In this document: piece after piece, positions 1 to 5,469 of the stretch
Numbering within the stretch: position 1 is the first letter of the stretch
Layout: every line of letters starts with the position of its first letter
Source: Yimella sp.
Lineage (GTDB): Bacteria > Actinomycetota > Actinomycetes > Actinomycetales > Dermatophilaceae
Assembly: GCA_030150425.1 (NCBI GenBank)
Contig: JASLFY010000269.1
Span: 1-5,469 of the forward strand
Reading direction: 5' to 3'
Length of the DNA: 5,469 nucleotides
Made by a program: the position numbers and the translations under genes
Notes under the pieces: model-generated
Told to the model about the DNA's origin: nothing
What the model saw: only the letters and a program-made list of their open reading frames with translations
Databases searched by the model: none

Positions 1-768
1 GCCGGCGCCGCGCAGTTCGTCGACCAACGCCATGCTCTCGGGGTACGCCGGACGCCGGTAGTCCTGGTGCAGCCGGTCGTCGGTGGCGGCGTGCAGCAGC
101 CCCGGATCCGTGGTCATCGCGTGGGTCAGCAGGGCGGCCCGGCCGGCGTTGCGGGCGGCGTCGGTCAGCGGAACCATCCCCGGCAGCGCCGAGCGCGCCT
201 TGTCGGTCGACAGGGTCGCGTCGGGCACGAGCGCGACCGCGCGGACGTCGGGGTGCAACTGCGGTCGTACGGTGCGCCAGGCGGTGCCCGCCCACCACGA
301 CACGGTGTAGCCGCCGTAGACGCTCACGGACGCGTTGTCGGGGTGTCCCTCCAGTTCGGCGGCAACGTCGTTCACCAGCGCGAGGCCGTCCGCGTCCAGC
401 GGTCGCCCGGTGAGGGCGTACGCCGCACTCACCCCGGCCACGATCGCGGCGGCGGAACTGCCGAGGCCGCGGGCGTGGGGCACCGCGTTGGTGCACGACA
501 GGTGCAGGCCGCGCGGGGCGGTGACCCCGAGGCGCGACCAGAGCGCGCACATCGACCGATGGACCAGGTGGCGCTCGTCGGTCGGGACCGTTCCGGCCCC
601 TTCCCCGCTGACGTCGATCCGCAGTTCGTCGCCCGTGACGTGCGCCTCGAGCACGTCACGCAGCTCGAGCCCGAGACCGAGCGAGTCGAAGCCGGGACCG
701 AGGTTCGCCGAGCTGGCCGGTACGTCGACCCGCACCGCGGCGCCGGAACGGATCCCTTTGTCCGACAT
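1..768 (-). CDS. thrB: homoserine kinase ThrB (3' end beyond window)
   Basis: ATP-dependent cytosolic kinase that converts L-homoserine to O-phospho-L-homoserine, the substrate of the ThrC encoded just upstream. The 256 residues visible are open to the window edge; the family is usually about 300 residues, so roughly the last 40-60 are missing. GHMP-kinase features are clear: the N-terminal strand and loop VPASSANLGPGFDSLG (residues 16-31), the glycine/serine-rich ATP-binding loop PHARGLGSSAAA (97-108), and EGHPDNA (140-146), a conserved ThrB motif. A later segment with LLHAATDDRLHQ also fits the family. The ATG shares its A with the thrC stop (TGATG), and I see no Shine-Dalgarno sequence ahead of it, so translation is probably coupled to termination of thrC. 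Last gene of the operon visible here. Identity is very secure; only the C-terminus is unseen. Confidence 0.97.
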   Translation of the reverse strand, partial: MSDKGIRSGAAVRVDVPASSANLGPGFDSLGLGLELRDVLEAHVTGDELRIDVSGEGAGTVPTDERHLVHRSMCALWSRLGVTAPRGLHLSCTNAVPHARGLGSSAAAIVAGVSAAYALTGRPLDADGLALVNDVAAELEGHPDNASVSVYGGYTVSWWAGTAWRTVRPQLHPDVRAVALVPDATLSTDKARSALPGMVPLTDAARNAGRAALLTHAMTTDPGLLHAATDDRLHQDYRRPAYPESMALVDELRGAG

Positions 769-1853
769 CAGGATTCGAGGCCGAGAGCGCGCGCGACCGT
801 GACCGTGTCGATCGGCACCCGAGTGGGCTGGACATCGTCGCCGGAGGCGGTCTTGAGCGCCCACTGCGGGTCCTTCAGACCGTGGCCGGTGACGGTGCAG
901 ACGACGGTCGCACCGCGCGGGATACGGCCGGCCTCGTGCATCTTCAACAGCCCCGCGATGGAGGCCGCCGAACCCGGCTCGACGAAGACGCTCTCGGTCG
1001 AGGAGAGCCGGCGGTGCGCGGCGAGGATCTGGTCGTCGGTGACGGAATCGATCAGGCCGCCGGACTCGTCGCGGGCCGCCTCGGCCTGCGACCACGAGGC
1101 CGGGTTGCCGATCCGGATCGCGGTCGCGATGGTCTCCGGGTCGGAAATCGGGTGGCCCTTGACGATGGGCGCCGCACCCTCGGCCTGGAAGCCCCACATC
1201 TGCGGCCGCTTGGTGGCGATCGGGGCGCCGTGGGCGGCGTCGGTCGCCTCGCGGTAGCCCTTCCAGTACGCGGTGATGTTGCCGGCGTTGCCGACCGGCA
1301 GGACGTGGATGTCGGGGGCGTCGCCTAGCGCGTCGATGACCTCGAACGAGGCGGTCTTCTGCCCCTCGATGCGGGCCGGGTTGACCGAGTTCACGAGCTC
1401 GACCGGGTAGGCCTCGGCCAGCTTGCGGGCCAGCCCGAGGCAGTCGTCGAAGTTGCCGTCGACCTGCAGCAGGGTGGCGCCGTGGGCGATCGCCTGGCTG
1501 AGCTTGCCCATCGCGATCTTGCCGTCCGGCACCAGCACCGCGCAGGTCATCCCGGCCTTGGTGGCGTACGCCGCCGCGGACGCGCTGGTGTTGCCGGTGG
1601 ACGCGCAGACGACCGCCTTGGCGCCCGACTTCGCAGCCATCGACATGGCCGTGGTCATGCCGCGGTCCTTGAACGACCCGGTCGGGTTCATCCCTTCGTA
1701 CTTCACCCACACGTCGGCGCCGGTCAGCTCGGACAGCCGCTCGGCGTGGATCAGCGGGGTGCCGCCCTCGCCGAGGGTGACCACCGGGGCACCCTCGAGC
1801 ATCGGGAGCCGGTCGGCGTATTCGCGGATGACCCCGCGCCACTGGTGAGCCAT
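768..1853 (-). CDS. thrC: threonine synthase ThrC
   Basis: Pyridoxal-phosphate enzyme of the fold-type II (tryptophan synthase beta-like) family that converts O-phosphohomoserine and water to L-threonine and phosphate, the last step of threonine synthesis. The protein is 361 residues, the usual size of the shorter bacterial class. The PLP-binding lysine is K62 in NPTGSFKDRG; the substrate/PLP loop is ASTGNTSASAAAY (84-96); the phosphate-binding loop is PVGNAGNITAYWKGY (186-200); EPGSAAS and TGHGLKDP (322-329) lie in the C-terminal half. It starts with ATG three bases after the hom stop. A GAAGGG Shine-Dalgarno sequence lies inside the end of hom, 9 nt before the start. Its stop overlaps thrB by one base. 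No missing active-site residue or frameshift is apparent. It closely resembles the mycobacterial ThrC sequence as I remember it. Confidence 0.98.
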   Translation of the reverse strand: MAHQWRGVIREYADRLPMLEGAPVVTLGEGGTPLIHAERLSELTGADVWVKYEGMNPTGSFKDRGMTTAMSMAAKSGAKAVVCASTGNTSASAAAYATKAGMTCAVLVPDGKIAMGKLSQAIAHGATLLQVDGNFDDCLGLARKLAEAYPVELVNSVNPARIEGQKTASFEVIDALGDAPDIHVLPVGNAGNITAYWKGYREATDAAHGAPIATKRPQMWGFQAEGAAPIVKGHPISDPETIATAIRIGNPASWSQAEAARDESGGLIDSVTDDQILAAHRRLSSTESVFVEPGSAASIAGLLKMHEAGRIPRGATVVCTVTGHGLKDPQWALKTASGDDVQPTRVPIDTVTVARALGLES

Positions 1854-1856
1854 GGA

Positions 1857-3161
1857 TCAGGACCCTTCGTATCGGAGCACCGACAGAACGTCGGCGACGT
1901 CCGGCGATGCCTTGAGCTGGTCGACGATGGCGGCGAGTTCGGACTCCCCCGCCCGGTGGGTGACGATGTGCAGCATCGCCTGGCCGTCCTGCGAGCGTCG
2001 GACGCCCTGGCGCATCGACTCGATCGAGACGCGGTGGTCGCCGAAGATGCCGGTGATGGCGGCGAGCACGCCCGGTCGGTCCTCGACGTCGACGCGGATG
2101 CAGTAGCAGGTGGTGGAACGGCCGATCGGTTCGATCGGCAGGTTGGCGTACGCCGATTCGCCCGGTCCGCGGCCGCCCTGCACCTTGTGTCGGGCCGCCT
2201 GCACCAGGTCGCCGAGCACCGCCGACGCGGTCGGGTCGCCACCGGCGCCCTTGCCGTAGAACATCAGCTCGCCGGCCAATTCGGTCTCGACGAACACCGC
2301 GTTGTACGCCTCGCGGACGCTCGCCAGCGGGTGGCTGCGCGGCAGCAGCGTCGGGTGGACGCGTACGTTCACGGCGGAGCCGCCGTCCCGGTCGACGCGC
2401 TCGGCGATGGCCAGGAGCTTGACCACGCAGCCGATCTTTCTGGCCGCGCGGATGTCGTCGGCGGTGACGCCCATGATCCCTTCGCAGTGGACGTCGCCTG
2501 TGGTGACGCGGGTGTGGAACGCCAGCGACGCGAGGATCGCGGCCTTCGCCTGGGCGTCGTGGCCCTCGACGTCGGCGGTCGGGTCAGCCTCGGCGTAGCC
2601 GAGCTCCTGGGCCTGCGCGAGCACGTCCGGCAGGGCCGCGCCGGTGCGGTCCATCTTGTCGAGGATGAAGTTGGTGGTGCCGTTGACGATGCCCATCACC
2701 CGGCGTACCTGGTCGCCGGCGAGCGACTCGCGCAGCGGTCGGATCAGCGGGATGGCACCGGCGACGGCGGCCTCGTAGTAGAGGTCCACTCCGTGGGCGT
2801 CGGCCAGTTCGTAGAGCTCCGGGCCGTGCTGGCCGAGCAGCGCCTTGTTGGCGGTGACGACGCTCGCGCCTGAAGCAATTGCCTTCTGCAGCAGCGACTT
2901 CGTCGGCTCGATGCCACCCATCAACTCGACCACGACGTCGGCGCGGGTGACCAGCTCGTCGGCGTCGGTGGTGAACAGTTCGGCCGGCAGCCCGGTGTCG
3001 GAACGGTCCTTGGTCGTGTCGCGTACGGCGACCCCGACGATCTGCACCGGACGGCCGATGCGGGCGGTGAACTCGTCGGCGGCGCTGACCAGTCGGGTGG
3101 CGACGGCCCCTCCGACGACACCACAACCGAGCAGTGCGATCCGCAACGGATCAGCAGACAT
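1857..3161 (-). CDS. hom: homoserine dehydrogenase Hom with C-terminal ACT domain
   Basis: NAD(P)-dependent oxidoreductase that reduces L-aspartate 4-semialdehyde to L-homoserine, the committed step towards threonine and methionine. The 434-residue protein has three parts: a Rossmann domain at about 1-135 with the nucleotide loop GCGVVG (12-17); a catalytic/dimerisation domain at about 136-330; and an ACT domain at about 350-434 (RVDVEDRPGVLAAITGIF region). The stretch from A184 to K206 fits the PROSITE homoserine dehydrogenase signature as I know it, with E191, D202 and K206 aligning to yeast catalytic or substrate residues and K106 as the other conserved lysine. There is no aspartokinase domain, so this is the monofunctional form. 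The ACT domain is typical of feedback control by threonine; that regulation is inferred from the family. The ATG lies 2 nt after the lysA stop, behind a strong purine-rich Shine-Dalgarno sequence. Also called thrA in mycobacteria. Confidence 0.98.
   Translation of the reverse strand: MSADPLRIALLGCGVVGGAVATRLVSAADEFTARIGRPVQIVGVAVRDTTKDRSDTGLPAELFTTDADELVTRADVVVELMGGIEPTKSLLQKAIASGASVVTANKALLGQHGPELYELADAHGVDLYYEAAVAGAIPLIRPLRESLAGDQVRRVMGIVNGTTNFILDKMDRTGAALPDVLAQAQELGYAEADPTADVEGHDAQAKAAILASLAFHTRVTTGDVHCEGIMGVTADDIRAARKIGCVVKLLAIAERVDRDGGSAVNVRVHPTLLPRSHPLASVREAYNAVFVETELAGELMFYGKGAGGDPTASAVLGDLVQAARHKVQGGRGPGESAYANLPIEPIGRSTTCYCIRVDVEDRPGVLAAITGIFGDHRVSIESMRQGVRRSQDGQAMLHIVTHRAGESELAAIVDQLKASPDVADVLSVLRYEGS
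1863..1868 (-). promoter_or_regulatory. ribosome binding site for thrC
   Basis: GAAGGG on the minus strand, inside the last codons of hom and 9 nt before the thrC ATG. It is moderate in strength and supports the chosen thrC start. Together with the 3-nt gap between hom and thrC it points to initiation by both SD pairing and coupling. Confidence 0.55.
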
Positions 3162-3163
3162 GA

Positions 3164-4510
3164 CTACTCCCCCTCCAGGGACAACAGGTCCTCAATGGTC
3201 TCGCGGCGGATCCACGACGTGACGCCGGCGTCCGTGACGGCCAGCACCGGCGGCCGCGGCACGTGGTTGTAGCTGCTCGACAGCGACCGGCAGTACGCCC
3301 CGGTCGCGGCCACCGCGAGCAGGTCGCCGTCGGCGACGTCTGCGGGCAACTGCACGTCGCGTACGACGATGTCGCCGGACTCGCAGTGCTTGCCGACGAC
3401 GCGCGCCGTCACCGGGGCTGCGGACGACGTACGGTCGGCCAGTTCGCAGTGGTAGTCGGCGTCGTAGAGCACCGGGCGGGCGTTGTCGCTCATGCCGCCG
3501 TCGACCGCGACGTAGGTGCGGGTGAGGGTCTCGTCGACGACGACCGGCTTGACGGTGCCGACCCGGTAGAGGGTCATACCGGCCGGGCCGATGATCGACC
3601 GGCCCGGCTCGATCGAGATGGCCGGCACCGGCATGTCGGCCGCCGCGCACGCCTCGCGGACGATGGCGGCCAGCCGGTCGGCCATGTCCGCCGGGTCGAG
3701 CGGCCGGTCGGTGGGCAGGTAGGCGATGCCGAAACCGCCGCCGAGGTCGAGTTCCGGCAGCGTGATGCCGTGGTCGGCCGCCACCTGCAGCTGCAACGCG
3801 ATGAGCCGCTGGGCGGCGACCGCGAAACCGTCGGACTCGAAGATCTGGGACCCGATGTGGGAGTGGAAACCGAGCAGTTGCAACGAGGTTCGGGCCAACA
3901 CCCGGCGTACGGCGTCGGCCACCTGGCCGTCGAGGCTGAAGCCGAACTTCTGGTCCTCGTGGGCGGTGGCGATGAACTCGTGGGTGTGCGCCTCGACACC
4001 GGTCTTCACCCGCAACATCACCCGTGCGGTCACCCCGGCGCGCTCCGCGGCGTCGGCGACGCGGTCGATCTCCTCGAAGGAGTCGACGATCAGCCGACCC
4101 ACGCCGTACGCGAGCGCCGCCTCGATCTCCGCGACGGACTTGTTGTTGCCGTGCATCGCGAGCCGTTCACCAGGCACCTGCGCGCGCTGCGCAACGGCGA
4201 GTTCACCGCCGCTGCAGACGTCGAGGTACAGGCCCTCCTCGTGGACCAGGCGGGCCATCGCGGTGCACAGGAACGCCTTGCCGGCATAGAACACGTCGCA
4301 GGTGGTGCCGATGTCGGCGAACGCCCGCGCGAACTCGTCGCGGAACCGGCGGGCGCGTTCGCGCGCGTCCTGGACGTCGACCAGATACGCCGGGGTGCCG
4401 AACCGCTCCGCCAGGTCGCGTACGTCGTGTCCGGCGATGCTGAGCGAACCGTCCGCGTTCCGGGTCGTGTGGGCGGAGAAGACGGGTGTCTGAGCTGCGT
4501 TGGCGTCCAT
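3164..4510 (-). CDS. lysA: diaminopimelate decarboxylase LysA
   Basis: PLP enzyme (alanine-racemase-like barrel, fold type III) that decarboxylates meso-2,6-diaminopimelate to L-lysine, the last step of lysine synthesis. With the ATG at 4510 it has 448 residues. The PLP lysine is K78 in VFYAGKAFLC. Other family motifs are DVCSGGEL (97-104), MHGNNKS (119-125), HSHIGSQIF (216-224), DLGGGFGIAYL (255-265), the phosphate/substrate motif EPGRSIIGP (301-309), the second-subunit active-site motif GKHCESGD (373-380), and ATGAYC (402-407). The frame extends upstream to a GTG at 4576, adding 22 Arg-rich residues. I prefer 4510 because it aligns with the mycobacterial LysA start I recall, and because a TANNNT -10 box lies just 8 nt before it, which would put the GTG upstream of the transcript. 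It is the first gene of lysA-hom-thrC-thrB. Confidence 0.96.
   Translation of the reverse strand: MDANAAQTPVFSAHTTRNADGSLSIAGHDVRDLAERFGTPAYLVDVQDARERARRFRDEFARAFADIGTTCDVFYAGKAFLCTAMARLVHEEGLYLDVCSGGELAVAQRAQVPGERLAMHGNNKSVAEIEAALAYGVGRLIVDSFEEIDRVADAAERAGVTARVMLRVKTGVEAHTHEFIATAHEDQKFGFSLDGQVADAVRRVLARTSLQLLGFHSHIGSQIFESDGFAVAAQRLIALQLQVAADHGITLPELDLGGGFGIAYLPTDRPLDPADMADRLAAIVREACAAADMPVPAISIEPGRSIIGPAGMTLYRVGTVKPVVVDETLTRTYVAVDGGMSDNARPVLYDADYHCELADRTSSAAPVTARVVGKHCESGDIVVRDVQLPADVADGDLLAVAATGAYCRSLSSSYNHVPRPPVLAVTDAGVTSWIRRETIEDLLSLEGE
3167..3176 (-). promoter_or_regulatory. strong ribosome binding site for hom, inside the lysA 3' end
   Basis: On the minus strand the bases read GGAGGGGGAG, ending 5 nt before the hom ATG, so a GGAGG core and a second GGGAG register both lie within usable distance. 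The same bases encode the last Glu-Gly-Glu of LysA, so coding sequence and initiation signal overlap. It is the strongest Shine-Dalgarno sequence in the operon and suggests that hom is initiated efficiently on its own as well as by coupling to lysA. Confidence 0.75.
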
Positions 4511-4518
4511 CGGCGGCA

Positions 4519-4524
4519 ACGCTA
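4519..4524 (-). promoter_or_regulatory. candidate -10 box of a leaderless lysA promoter
   Basis: The minus strand reads TAGCGT followed by TGCCGCCG and then the lysA ATG. A TANNNT hexamer ending 8 nt before the initiating A is the arrangement expected when transcription starts at or within a few bases of the start codon. Leaderless mRNAs of this form are common in actinobacteria. No Shine-Dalgarno sequence is present, which fits. I do not see a convincing -35 hexamer, and a TANNNT match alone is weak, so this is an inference from position. Confidence 0.5.
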
Positions 4525-4540
4525 CCGACGCGCGCGTCGG
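4525..4540. promoter_or_regulatory. perfect 16-bp palindrome abutting the lysA -10 box (candidate operator)
   Basis: CCGACGCGCGCGTCGG is identical to its own reverse complement over all 16 bases, and symmetry stops at both flanks. It lies directly next to the candidate -10 box of lysA, in the -10/-35 spacer, where a bound dimeric regulator would block RNA polymerase. The CG-rich centre means that it could be a composition accident. No regulator gene is adjacent, so any cognate protein is unknown. Confidence 0.35.
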
Positions 4541-4623
4541 CGTTCGACGCGTAGCCACCAACCGGACGGCGGACACAATCCCCAGGGCGCCCCGGGCAAC
4601 CGCAACAGCGCGGCCGTGGCCAC

Positions 4624-4629
4624 TACCGT
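4624..4629 (+). promoter_or_regulatory. candidate -10 box of a leaderless prepilin peptidase promoter
   Basis: TACCGT followed by GCCGCC and then the ATG at 4636. The six-base gap is the classic distance from a -10 box to a transcription start, so the mRNA would begin at the start codon. No Shine-Dalgarno sequence is visible ahead of the ATG. No clear -35 element is seen. The site closely resembles the one ahead of lysA on the other strand. Confidence 0.5.
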
Positions 4630-4635
4630 GCCGCC

Positions 4636-5298
4636 ATGCACCCGTGGGCCGTCGCGCTGGCGATCACCGTCCCGAGCGCGATCGCCGGCGTCCTGCTGCG
4701 GTCCGCCCTCGCGGACTTCGACTACCGTCGCGACGACGAGCTGCAGCTCCCCCGGCGGGCCACCTGGTGGCTGCCGCCTGCCGTCCTCGCCGCCGCCCTC
4801 ATTGCGGGAGTGTCGGTGTCTCGCACAAGTTCTCCTGTCGCGGTGGCCACCTTCGTAGTGGCTGCGTGGGTGATGGTGGTGTTGGCGTTCATCGACCTCG
4901 ACGTCCACCGGTTGCCGAATCGCATCCAGTTGCCGAGCTACCCGATCCTCGGTGTTCTGCTCGCCGCCTGCAGCCTCGCAACGGGCGACTGGTTCGCCTT
5001 CGCCCGGGCGCTCGGCTGTGGAGCGGGGCTGTGGCTTTTCTACTTCGTGCTCGCCCTGATGCCGTCCGGGTTCGGCTTCGGCGACGTGAAACTGGCCGGC
5101 CTGCTCGGCATGCTGCTCGGTTGGCTCGGGGTCGGCCCGGTCGTCACGTCGACCTTCGTCACCTTCATCGCCGGCGGGCTGGTGGCGGCCGGCGCGCTCA
5201 TCACGCGTCGGGCGAACCGGAAGACCGAGTTCGCGTACGGGCCGTACATGCTCATCGGCGCGCTCGCCGCGATCGCCCTGGCGACGCCGACGCTCTGA
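4636..5298 (+). CDS. prepilin peptidase, A24 family (type IV leader peptidase-like), no methyltransferase domain
   Basis: Polytopic membrane aspartic protease. The family cleaves the short positively charged leader of type IV, Tad/Flp or pseudopilin precursors at the cytoplasmic face. In its 220 residues I see the two family motifs: FIDLDVHRLPN (85-95, likely catalytic D87) and GFGDVKLAG (147-155, catalytic D150), plus a YGPYM segment (201-205) corresponding to the conserved FGP motif near the C-terminus. About six hydrophobic segments are apparent, near residues 4-24, 46-61, 67-86, 99-115, 123-142 and 155-189 (probably two helices), with a last one at 202-218. Bifunctional enzymes are about 250-290 residues with a CXXC-bearing N-terminal methyltransferase domain; here the N-terminal region is short and has no cysteine pairs, so leader cleavage without N-methylation is inferred. 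No pilin or assembly gene is in the window, so its substrate is unknown. It is divergent from lysA. Confidence 0.88.
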   Translation: MHPWAVALAITVPSAIAGVLLRSALADFDYRRDDELQLPRRATWWLPPAVLAAALIAGVSVSRTSSPVAVATFVVAAWVMVVLAFIDLDVHRLPNRIQLPSYPILGVLLAACSLATGDWFAFARALGCGAGLWLFYFVLALMPSGFGFGDVKLAGLLGMLLGWLGVGPVVTSTFVTFIAGGLVAAGALITRRANRKTEFAYGPYMLIGALAAIALATPTL

Positions 5299-5348
5299 GC
5301 GCCGACGATCGCCTTGCCCCGGCGGTCTACATGCAGCTGCACGCACCT

Positions 5349-5369
5349 GCCCGATGCGGGAGTTCGGGC
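5349..5369 (+). terminator. weak hairpin downstream of the prepilin peptidase gene
   Basis: GCCCGA (5349-5354) can pair with TCGGGC (5364-5369) around a 9-nt loop, giving a 6-bp GC-rich stem between the peptidase stop and the tRNA promoter. No T-run follows, so it is not a canonical intrinsic terminator. It could be a terminator of the T-less kind proposed in actinobacteria, or chance. Confidence 0.2.
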
Positions 5370-5376
5370 GCCAGTC

Positions 5377-5385
5377 TGGTACGGT
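5377..5385 (+). promoter_or_regulatory. candidate extended -10 promoter of tRNA-Arg
   Basis: TGGTACGGT contains a TACGGT hexamer (TANNNT) preceded by the TGN extension typical of extended -10 promoters. Transcription would start near 5392, leaving about five bases of 5' leader before the mature tRNA. A -35 hexamer at 16-18 nt spacing is not convincing, which is tolerable for an extended -10 site. Confidence 0.5.
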
Positions 5386-5396
5386 TGGCGGCCGTC

Positions 5397-5468
5397 GCCC
5401 CCTTAGCTCAGGGGATAGAGCACCGCCCTCCGGAGGCGGGAGCGCAGGTTCGAATCCTGCAGGGGGCA
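5397..5468 (+). tRNA. tRNA-Arg (anticodon CCG)
   Basis: A full cloverleaf folds by eye. The acceptor stem GCCCCCT (5397-5403) pairs perfectly with AGGGGGC (5461-5467). The D stem GCTC/GAGC encloses an 8-nt loop with the GG pair. The anticodon stem CCGCC/GGCGG (5423-5427, 5435-5439) carries the loop CTCCGGA, with anticodon CCG at 5430-5432, reading the arginine codon CGG. The variable loop is 4 nt. The T stem GCAGG/CCTGC encloses TTCGAAT. The discriminator is A5468 and the window ends on C5469, so whether CCA is encoded cannot be seen. It reads CGG, one of the arginine codons used in the neighbouring GC-rich genes. It lies on the strand opposite to the lysA operon. Confidence 0.97.
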
Positions 5469-5469
5469 C

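Noticed and set aside
67..1257. 396-codon open frame on the plus strand antisense to thrB and thrC
   Set aside because: Same pattern as the other antisense frames: it crosses two real genes, is Arg/Gly/Val-rich, and has no motif or ribosome binding site.
1482..2873. 463-codon open frame on the plus strand antisense to thrC and hom
   Set aside because: It spans two well-identified genes and their junction, with skewed composition (Val/Gly/Arg/Asp/His) and no family motifs; a shadow frame.
4511..4635. threonine or lysine attenuator / leader peptide / lysine riboswitch upstream of lysA
   Set aside because: The 125-nt gap has no Lys- or Thr-rich short frame, no terminator with a T-run, and is too short for a lysine riboswitch ahead of an apparently leaderless start.
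3263..4858. 531-codon open frame on the plus strand antisense to lysA
   Set aside because: It runs opposite an unmistakable LysA, has a low-complexity composition rich in Val, Gly, Asp and Arg, shows no recognisable domain and also runs into the peptidase gene in another frame. It is a typical GC-rich shadow.
5332..5341. TGCAGCTGCA palindrome between the peptidase gene and the tRNA
   Set aside because: Only 10 bp, not positioned at a promoter element, and short palindromes of this length are common.
5449..5468. 3' end of tRNA-Arg as an integration attachment site
   Set aside because: tRNA 3' ends are frequent attachment sites, but I saw no second copy of this segment and no integrase in the window; the right side is not visible.
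4522..5469. 315-codon minus-strand open frame over the peptidase gene and the tRNA
   Set aside because: It runs through the complete tRNA-Arg and the intergenic regions and is composed of Arg/Glu/Gly/Pro-rich low-complexity sequence; the plus-strand gene has clear A24 catalytic motifs and hydrophobic segments.

Overview
The window comes from a high-GC Gram-positive bacterium, very probably an actinobacterium. GC content and third-position GC are very high, the reading frames cast long antisense shadow ORFs, the amino-acid genes resemble the proteins I recall from Mycobacterium tuberculosis along their full length, and the promoter-like sites are of the TANNNT type placed directly at start codons. 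The order or family cannot be fixed from this stretch alone.

Left part (1-4510, minus strand): a tightly packed operon of the aspartate-family amino-acid pathway, read right to left as lysA (diaminopimelate decarboxylase), hom (homoserine dehydrogenase), thrC (threonine synthase) and thrB (homoserine kinase, cut by the left window edge). The junctions are 2 nt, 3 nt and a one-base TGATG overlap. LysA makes lysine from meso-diaminopimelate. Hom, ThrB and ThrC take aspartate semialdehyde through homoserine and O-phosphohomoserine to threonine. One transcript would therefore supply the ends of both competing branches.

Middle (4511-4635): a 125-nt divergent intergenic region. It holds a candidate leaderless promoter for lysA, a perfect 16-bp palindrome touching that promoter, and a matching candidate leaderless promoter for the gene on the other side.

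Right part (4636-5469, plus strand): a 220-residue membrane aspartic peptidase of the A24 prepilin-peptidase family without a recognisable cysteine-bearing methyltransferase domain, then a 98-nt gap with a likely extended -10 promoter, then a tRNA-Arg with anticodon CCG at the window edge.

Nothing here is convincingly a new biological system. The points most worth checking are the palindrome upstream of lysA, the near-identical start-site signatures on the two divergent genes, and the prepilin peptidase standing where other actinobacteria carry argS.
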